The notes under the pieces: generated by a model
What the model was told of the DNA's origin: nothing
The model's database searches: none
What the model saw: the letters and a program-made list of their open reading frames with translations, nothing else
NCBI GenBank assembly: GCA_014058105.1
Contig: JACGCM010001692.1
Coordinates: 124,001 to 188,000, forward strand
Length of the DNA stretch: 64,000 bases
Reading direction: 5' to 3'
From: Kingdonia uniflora
Lineage: Eukaryota > Streptophyta > Magnoliopsida > Ranunculales > Circaeasteraceae
In this document: one piece after another, positions 57,231-64,000 of the stretch
How the letters are laid out: each line of letters opens with the position of its first letter
Position numbering within the stretch: position 1 is the first letter of the stretch
Made by a program: the position numbers and the translations under genes

Positions 57231-57413
57231 ACTCGATGTTGATTAGGGATGGACATGTCCAATAATTGCCTAAAACATTACTATTAGGGACAGGGTGATT
57301 ATTTTTGTCTCTAAAACAAAAATATAAGGGAATGAATAAAAGCTGTCCCGAATGTTTTATTATTAGAGACAAATTTTAGTCTATCCCTAATAATCACTTT
57401 TTTTGTAGTGGCC

Positions 57414-58369
57414 CTTGGAGTCAACCCCTCCAGTTGTAGTACAAATTCCAGCATATCAGCATCATAATCGAGCAGCCTGAATATCCTTTCACATATTTCG
57501 ACAACCTTTATCGTTAAATACGCCTCTACCGCCTATCGAACTCTTTGAGAGCGTGTCCTCACTATCTTCAATTATTCAAAAATCTTTATCGCTAATAGAT
57601 ATATAAAAATAGAGTACGGTCACGTACCTTACCACCTTTTTGAGAATCTCCAGGTTTCAAAGATAAGAATCCAACCTGTCAAACTTCTCCTGTATTTCCA
57701 TCTCCTCAAATCACGCTAACTATTAATTTATTTACATCCTTTTTAACGTAATTTAGTTTATCACCTCATTTTTGCCTTAACACTCGAGCTCGCATATGAC
57801 ACTCAGGTCGCTTTGTAACACATAAGAGTCTACTTTTTCAAAAGTTTGTATTACGGTTTCATATATTCTAAGACACTCCTATATATATGGCTTGCAAGCC
57901 TACAATACTTACAGCTGAAAGCATATCTTTTTATTACTTAACAACAGCTTAGTCAGGTCACCACATTGAAAATCACATACAGTTCGAAATGTCCTTTCGA
58001 CCTAGTAACCTATTTCAAACAGTTTGATATACTAACTCCATATAATTTTACACATTTTTTGAAAAATCTTTCATTAGCTTGAATTTATACGGTACATATT
58101 ACTTTACAAAATTTGCTACAAGATACTTGCTACATATCGTTCTACAGATTACAATCAATATCATATGACAGTGAGATTTCAAATTTGAGCATCCGAAGCT
58201 CCTCCTAGTTGAAACACTTCTACAAGAAAACGAAGATGAGAAGAAAAAGATGGTTATAACATAAGCATATTTCCTCTGATAATACCACCACCATCTCTTC
58301 CCCCGTATCCCCACTGCCACCATATCTTCTGCCGCCACCTCCACCTACAAAATCCACTCACGTGCAAGG
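57414..58369 (-). other. Antisense-gene region of element E, decayed
   Basis: The part of the antisense frame next to the CACTA insertion is readable (57,414-57,545). Upstream only short scraps are seen. A gene body of the Transposase_28 type would lie here, but I could not recognise its motifs. Confidence 0.4.
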
Positions 58370-58700
58370 TAACAATGAGAAGTCCTAGCCCGGGTGCCAT
58401 TTTTCTTATCTTCCATAGTAATAGCCTTCACCGCAAGAAAATGGATATACACCCTTTGTAACCGCTCTGGTTAGGAAGAATACAGGCGTTCCATATGACA
58501 ATAATCCTCATCCGCCTTCGCTGCCTCATGAATAGTCATACCTTTAGAGGAAGGACGGGCTAGATAAGGAAGGGAAAATCTACAGGATGGTTCCCACAGT
58601 AACGAAGCTGGAGTTAGTACACTTTGGCAACTATACTATTCTCCCTTACTTGATTTCTGGTGGTCACCAATGCTTATTCACAGAGACAGAGCTACTTGAA
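58370..58700 (-). pseudogene. Antisense small ORF of element E
   Basis: Minus-strand frame FSLPYLARPSSKGMTIHEAA, then DEDYCHMERLYSS, a stop, and PERLQRVYIHFLAVKAITME. The PxL motif, the aromatic/Leu-rich stretch after it, the position next to the 3' LTR and an upstream TATA all match the antisense small ORFs of B and C. Broken by one stop. Similarity is weak and judged by eye. Confidence 0.45.
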
Positions 58701-58730
58701 GTATGACAACCGACGAAACAGTGAGTATAG

Positions 58731-58738
58731 TATTTATA
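58731..58738 (-). promoter_or_regulatory. TATA box of antisense small ORF, element E
   Basis: Plus-strand TATTTATA, i.e. CTATAAATA on the minus strand, just upstream of the small antisense frame. Confidence 0.5.
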
Positions 58739-59002
58739 GAGGAACACTATTCAATGCATGGAAGGATTTCCAATAGACATCATTAAATGTTATGGCCTTG
58801 GGATCATAATAGCCAAACCAATCAATCAATTCAATCCCTTGACCGCAATCAATACCATAACTCAGTCTTCTATAAATACATTTATTTCTCAGATAAATTA
58901 ACATCAGCAAAATACATCAATCCAATTTTTGAAACATCCTTCCATATTCTAATTCGCAAAATCAATAGGCACTTCTCAACTTAAGCCACATGTGCCTTCA
59001 AT

Positions 59003-59016
59003 TGTGAGGGGGTGAT
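59003..59016 (+). promoter_or_regulatory. Polypurine tract of element E
   Basis: GTGAGGGGGTGAT immediately before the 3' LTR. Confidence 0.6.
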
Positions 59017-59519
59017 CGTAGGGACTTGTCCCTCGAGCTGTGATAAACTTGAGCTGATCCAATACCAGATTCATGCAATATACATGCGACACACTATCAA
59101 CAATGATACCTATACTACAAACTTATGAAGAACGTAGCTCGAGAACTACAAATAAAATAGAACAAGTCAAAGACATCTGTCTCCCACGAACAAGCATTTA
59201 CAAGTTCAACTGCCACTTGCCCCCACTTTTAGGAGAACGTGCGTATGTGCGGTAATGAACTGGGAGTGTGGTTTATAAAAAGGATGAGTTCCAAAGGAGA
59301 AAAAGAGAATTTTTTCTAGCTCAAGAGATCATAAACATATAATCAAACATCAGCCTCAAGTAATAAAAGTTACAGTAACTAAATTCTTAAACCAAGGTCA
59401 TGGTTTTTACCTGTTTAACTGTTTCCACGCAAATCGCTTGCCATTTTTAGATTGAGTTATATTTGGTGCAAGAGCTAATTTTGAGCAATTTCAAACTACT
59501 ACAAAATTAGGCCATTAGG
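59017..59519 (+). repeat. 3' LTR of element E
   Basis: CGTAGGGACTTGTCCC (TG mutated to CG) to AGGCCATTAGG. It matches 44,527-45,050 throughout. Confidence 0.85.
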
Positions 59520-59850
59520 TATAAGTAGAACACTAGCCGCTATAAAATTCGGATATTTTTTAAATTGTTCACAAAAATACAGCGAAATGTACATTCATTT
59601 TGGAGAAGCAACGGGGTACGCTCGTCGTAAAACTTGAAGAAACCATATTTTAGGGGGTAAAAGGCAACAATTTTTTATAGTCGTTAATTTGTTACTTTAT
59701 GAGGTTGTTGTATTTTTCTTAAAATATAGCAGTTAGTGGCGCTACAAACAAAATGTGGCAACCAATGGCAACGGGTAAAACAGAGGCAATTCCCCTCATT
59801 TTTTTTATTTAAAAATGATGGATTACTGCCCTCCTTTTTTAGGCTTCTTT
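59520..59850. other. Unassigned spacer
   Basis: No feature recognised. Confidence 0.35.
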
Positions 59851-59854
59851 AGGC

Positions 59855-60364
59855 TTTTCTAGGTTGACCCAAACCTAGAAACGTACCACTAGAAGAAAAA
59901 AGAAAGAACTTATTGGGTAATAATGAAATTTAGGCCTTTTTAAGCATGCCACGTGTGCGTCAGACCTGGTAACATGTTAGCGGATGACAACCATAAAGTA
60001 AAGTCAGATAGTGGAAAATAGTTGTAGAAAGAGTAATAATGTAATTTTACCATCAAGGGCATCACTTCTATAACCTATAAATAGAGGTGGTAAGGCACTA
60101 AAGGGGGGGGGGGGGGGGGGAGTAATTCCCACTATAAGTTTAGAACATTTATCTCGACCTTGCCTTAGCTCCCTCTTTCTGTAATATTCGATCATATTGT
60201 AATCCCACAAATATATATCATACTACATTAAAATTCTCTACTGAGGTCATTGAAAACCCAGTTTATAGGAGTCTACGTAATTATTGTCTTTTATTATCTT
60301 GTTTAACCCTGAAATCTACCTTGGTGTAAGGTTGATTCTACTCTACCCAGAATCGTGCCCTTAC
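59855..60364 (+). repeat. LTR of noncoding element D2
   Basis: Matches D1. TATAAATAG at 60,076, a run of 18 G at 60,103-60,120, end CCCTTAC followed by TTGGCGCCGTCTGTACT (primer site). The left end is approximate. Confidence 0.7.
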
Positions 60365-61190
60365 TTGGCGCCGTCTGTACTAAACAATCCCCCACACTCT
60401 AAAAAGATATTCAGTTCAAAAAACATAACAAATCGCATCTAACCTTGGCCATCCTCAGCCGCCGTGGAGGTAACTAACTTGAAGATATGAATGTATACCA
60501 CATATGGTCAACGCTCGATCATATTATTAAGCCCTTCAACAACTCTTAACTAAGATCAACCATCGACCACATTATCAAGATCTCTTGCCAACTTTCAATT
60601 CATGCTAAATCACAAGCCCATTACTAGATTAAAGCATAAGCTCATCACCATCTCAGGGTCAAAGTTATTGCTCAGGCACATTATCAAACTCTTTGGTAGC
60701 TCTCAATTAAGCTCAGCCTTCGACCACATTATAAAACTCTTTCGCAGCTCTTAACTAAGCTCGATAGTTGACCATATTATCAAGCTCTTCGATAAATCTC
60801 AACTAAGCTCGACGGCCGAGCTCCTTATTATGTTCTTGGCAACTCTTAACTAAGCTCTACGGTCGACCACATTTTTAAGTTCTTCGGTAACTATTAACTA
60901 AGCTCGACGGTCGAGCACACTATAAATATCTTCGACAGCTCTCAACTAAGCTCGTTGGTTGACTCCATTATCAAGCTATTCAGTAGCTCTCAACTAAGCT
61001 CAATGGTTGGCCACAATATCAAGCATTTTACTCACTCAGTTGAGCTGAGTCATGCTCGGGATCAACACAGAAGTCACTGTTTACTTCTTCTTAAATACAA
61101 GGCCCAAGCACGGGATTTCAGTAAATGAACTTGAATTGTATTTGGGGCTGAGGTCGATCCTCGAGTTACATTTACACTTATGTATCTGTT
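60365..61190 (+). repeat. D2 internal region with tandem array
   Basis: AACTAAGCTCGACGGTCGAC-type units from about 60,490 to 61,030, then a single 85-bp unit (61,105-61,188) of the kind repeated six times in D1. No coding frame. Confidence 0.7.
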
Positions 61191-61779
61191 GTAATGATCA
61201 AATAAAAAACTCATAACGTGTTAAATTTTTCAAGTGGTTATTCTATTAATCCCCCCTTAATATGAGAACATAATAGTCGAAATCTTTTGACATTAGCATA
61301 TGACCTACAACAACTATCGTAAGAATTTGGCTTAAGGAAAGTGTTGCAATAAAAGTTGCATGATCCTCGAAGTATTATACGTCAACCATCCTAATAGCAC
61401 ATTGAAGGAAATGATAGCCTACTTGAAAGCAAAAATTGTGAGCTATCCGATTGGTTTTCGACTCAGAAATAAAAAGTATTTGTATTGTATTTTTATTATT
61501 GTGTACCATCACCTATAGATTTTCCATCCTTTCTTCAATGCATTTAAAAGGACCAGGCACTTCAAAAGAATTATAGTTGTTGTTGGTGAAATAGATTATA
61601 AAATGCAGTTCTTCATGAAAATACCAAGAAGTATTTTCAAACATCAACTTCTAACAACCCCTCCAATAGAATCTCCTTAGATTTCAATAAGCTTGATCTA
61701 TGATTAAAAGCATATATACTCACTCATATAACTTTTAATAAAAAAATAACAACTAAAGAGTAATTATGAAAAATTTGTT
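61191..61779. other. Unassigned AT-rich segment
   Basis: No gene or repeat recognised. Confidence 0.35.
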
Positions 61780-62014
61780 ACCAACTACCTTGTGCTCTAG
61801 TGGTGATGGTGTATAAACCACCATCGGGAGGTTAGGGGTTTAATTCTCACCTCCATGCGGGATTTCAGGCTTGGAATGAGCCCGTCAACCTTGGATCGGC
61901 TTGCCCAATTTGTGTGGTTTGCAGGCTATTATACGAGCCCTAGAGGATTTAGTCAAAAATTGAAGGTATGATCAATTTTCCCTTGGATACCTCTAACTAA
62001 AAAAAATTTATTAG
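61780..62014 (+). mobile_element. tRNA-derived SINE
   Basis: The head has a box-A-like TGCTCTAGTGG and a box-B-like GGTTTAATTCTC about 40 bp apart, a tRNA-unrelated body and an A-rich tail (ACTAAAAAAAA). A 9-bp duplication AAATTTGTT flanks it at 61,771-61,779 and 62,015-62,023. Confidence 0.7.
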
Positions 62015-62283
62015 AAATTTGTTTCTCTTCTTAAAGAAGATAAAAGCCTTACATTAATAAAAGGAGAAAGAGTAATGGTTAAAGAATTGCAAAATCCAAT
62101 TCATCACATTGCGACAAAAAGTGTAATATTTTTTGATATAATTTATGTTCCTTAACATAAAGTATTTTAATCAATTAAAAACTTACTGACTCTTGCAAGT
62201 TAAGAAATATACTGACATATCTACTCACATTGGTTACTCCTTCATGATAAGTAAAATAATGGCAAGCAGAAATACTATTCACG

Positions 62284-62794
62284 AAATCCAAATCTCAAGC
62301 TAATAACATAAAATGCACATACAAATTAGAAAATAGTTAAAAAAACACATTACTCATAAAACATTCAAATGTATAGCTCAACTAATAGAGCATTTCCTGG
62401 GTCGCATGTATTCAGGAAATCCAAATCTTAAACTAATAACATTAAAATGCACATACAAATTAGAAAATTATTAAAAAAACATACATTACTTATAAAACAT
62501 CCAAGCTTATAACTCAACTAATAGAGCATTTACTGGGTTTGGATTGATTTTCATAGGAGGTTCGCTTTGAAATAAATATAGTAAGAGGTTTGGGTCTTCA
62601 GTTATTATGCTATAGTGTTTTAAGATTTTATGTATAACAATACTTACACTTATTTTTATTTTACTTGTTTCACAATTTAAGACAATGGATCTTGGTCTGA
62701 ATGCCAATACAAATCATAAAATAGATATAAAAAAATGTACATTACTCATAAGCATTCCAAAATATAGCACATTACTAATAGAGTATTTACTGGG
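62284..62794. repeat. Tandem duplication of ~130 bp
   Basis: GAAATCCAAATCTCAAGCTAA ... AATAGAGCATTTCCTGGG at 62,284-62,401 is repeated at 62,416-62,538. A third, shorter match (CATTACTCATAA to TTTACTGGG) lies at 62,740-62,794. Confidence 0.75.
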
Positions 62795-62813
62795 ATTGCA
62801 GTGGCGTAATCTC

Positions 62814-63496
62814 GTAGAGGGGAGTTCAGGCTCATAAACCATGGGATTAAGTTCGTTATAAAGGGTTTATAAGCAAGTCGACTAGCAATATAAAATTATA
62901 CTATGTGGACACACTTGCATGGAGTCCAAGAAATTTGATTCTCCACGACCTCTAGCAAGGATTTGAATGAGGAGCTGAATATATAAATGGGATTACAATT
63001 CGGATTAGTCGGAGCTCAAATATGCTTGAAGGTTTTTAATCTTCTGGAGAGGTATGGGCTGTGTTTTTCTAACCTATTTATGATGGTTCTCCACCCCTAT
63101 TTATAGGAGATTGGAAAGGATGAGTCACCATAGATAGGCCATATTACATGTATAGCCTTTTGGGGTAGCTGTCCCGTACGGAAGGTCAGTTCTACCACTG
63201 TAGCTATCTGCCGCCCTACCTACTGAGTTGTCTACCTTCGACTATATACTGGGGGTAAAGCTTTGTTTGTATTTGATTGCTAGTTCGTCATAGGCTTTGG
63301 TTGATGCATAAGATCTCTAGTCGTCAAGGCTTTGGTAGGCTTGGCCTTCGAGTGTTCGGGTAGTCTCGTAAGGCTTCAGGTAGGCCATATGCCATTGGCT
63401 GCTTTGTGGGTTCCCTGGGCTTTGAGTGTTTGGTAGGCTTTGATGTAGCCTTCGAGTATTCAGTTAGTCACGGAAGGCTGTGAGCAGGGTACTACA
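62814..63496 (-). repeat. 3' LTR of Tat element C (family X)
   Basis: From CGTAGAGGGGAG (TG degraded) to GTGAGCAGGGTACTACA. It resembles the solo LTRs at 35,034-35,718 and 50,603-51,324, including CACTTGC(A/G)TGGAGTCC and CTATTTATAGGAGAT. The polypurine tract TTCGCCCCCTCTC (plus strand) follows at 63,497. Confidence 0.8.
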
Positions 63497-63677
63497 TTCG
63501 CCCCCTCTCAGTCGGTGCCTCAGAAATTTTTGTAGAGGGTACTTACTGAGAAAAGCTGTTATGTATTTGGGAAGTTGTACAGTTGATTGATGTGAATGTG
63601 CCAAGTTTCGAAGGAATTAATGGTTAGTAATGGTGGTTAAGATGATTAAGGAGTCATTAATGTTCCCTTAATCATGG

Positions 63678-63685
63678 TATAAATA
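63678..63685 (+). promoter_or_regulatory. TATA box of antisense small ORF, element C
   Basis: TATAAATA in GGTATAAATAGGGG, 85 bp upstream of the ATG at 63,763, with a pyrimidine-rich leader. Confidence 0.6.
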
Positions 63686-63762
63686 GGGGTCTGAGGGGTG
63701 GGTTCATTTTAAGTTTTATTTGACTTCTTCTCCTTCTCTCTGTACTGTGCTCCTTGCCCACC

Positions 63763-64000
63763 ATGAAGACTCGCTACCAAGGATAGTTAGAAGTGACAGA
63801 GGTCTTCGTAGAGGCAAAGTATGCGGAGTTGTCGCAAATGTTATTTGGGCAAAGGTATATGGGGGCGTTACTGCCAGACCTGGTGGATTTGCACTGGGAA
63901 GAACTGACCAGATGTAAACGGGAAGAGGTAGAATTATATACCTTTTGGTGGCGGATGTTCCAGCATCACCGTCAGAGTCTTGCAGAACAGTCTGCCTTGT
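63763..64000 (+). pseudogene. Antisense small ORF of element C (partial)
   Basis: Starts MKTRYQG, meets TAG at 63,784-63,786, then stays open in the same frame to the window end: EAKYAELSQMLFGQ, LLPDLVDLHWEEL, VELYTFWWRMFQHHRQSLAE. Shared with ORF 1 of copy B are the start (TRY), the FGQ motif, the PDLV motif and the aromatic stretch. Unknown function. Confidence 0.55.

Larger units (their letters stand above)
53174..57410. mobile_element. CACTA (En/Spm) transposon carrying host gene exons
   Basis: The right end is TTTTTTTGTAGTG, the inverse of CACTACAAAAAAA. The left end is AACTACAAAAAAA, the same terminus with C changed to A. The 3-bp target duplication is GCC at 53,171-53,173 and 57,411-57,413. 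Subterminal repeats of the TTAGGGAC / GTCTCTAA type fill about 350 bp at the left end and 170 bp at the right. No transposase frame is visible, so it is non-autonomous. Inside are exons of an acyl-CoA oxidase-like gene (55,005-55,920). Confidence 0.85.
44527..59519 (+). mobile_element. Tat-lineage Ty3/gypsy retrotransposon E
   Basis: LTRs 44,527-45,050 and 59,017-59,519 enclose gag, protease, reverse transcriptase, two RNase H domains, integrase, a 62-bp array and genes on the opposite strand, then a polypurine tract. Without the solo LTR (50,603-51,324) and the CACTA element (53,174-57,410) it is about 10 kb. No clear target duplication is left. It is a different family from A/B but has the same architecture. 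Confidence 0.88.
63497..64000 (-). mobile_element. Tat element C, 3' end of body (runs off window)
   Basis: The polypurine tract is followed, as in copy B, by a TATA box and a small ORF on the opposite strand. No pol is in view. Confidence 0.75.

Noticed and set aside
56915..57265. 116-codon Arg/Glu-rich frame in the CACTA element
   Set aside because: It is driven by a GAGAGA repeat and duplicated AT-rich sequence, with no family resemblance.
62341..62420. tRNA gene
   Set aside because: Only a D-arm-like segment fits. No acceptor stem, anticodon arm or T arm can be built.

Overview
The window is repeat-dominated intergenic DNA from a flowering plant, probably a eudicot. I see no intact host gene. 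It holds a nested stack of retrotransposons and DNA transposons. The plant origin follows from Tat-lineage Ty3/gypsy elements with a second RNase H and antisense ORFs, a Ty1/copia element with the initiator-Met tRNA primer site, plant LINE fragments, a CACTA element, and exons of a plant-type acyl-CoA oxidase. Nearly every coding region carries stops or frameshifts.

Layout: 1-11,081 is a Tat element on the minus strand (copy A), cut by the window start. 11,862-38,640 is mainly one LINE split by a Helitron-like insertion (13,566-17,195) and by a copia element (17,839-37,138). The copia element is split by a solo LTR of family X (TSD CAAGG), and that solo LTR is split by a second full Tat element, copy B (21,236-35,033). 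40,1xx-42,955 is a noncoding LTR element (D1) with tandem arrays, followed by two Helitron-like ends. 44,527-59,519 is a third Tat element (E, plus strand), broken by a family-X solo LTR (TSD ATTCC) and by a CACTA transposon (TSD GCC). 59,85x-61,190 is a second D element. 61,780-62,014 is a SINE. 62,81x to the window end is the 3' end of another Tat element (C, minus strand, family-X LTR).

The most interesting system is the region between pol and the 3' LTR in the Tat elements. Copies A, B, C and E all carry genes on the strand opposite to gag-pol. B carries a cassette of three: two related small ORFs (about 100 codons) next to the LTR, each 80-90 bp downstream of a TATA box, and a longer gene resembling the 'putative gypsy type transposon' (Transposase_28) domain followed by a coiled coil. 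The long gene has its own TATA box, a 5'-UTR intron, and a second in-frame intron with a tandem (NAGNAG) acceptor, conserved between A and B. Between pol and this cassette lie tandem repeats, one of which went from 2 units in A to 15 in B.

The second notable system is the CACTA element at 53,174-57,410. It carries at least five collinear exons of an ACX4-like acyl-CoA oxidase gene on the minus strand, which is a gene capture that the usual repeat labels would hide.
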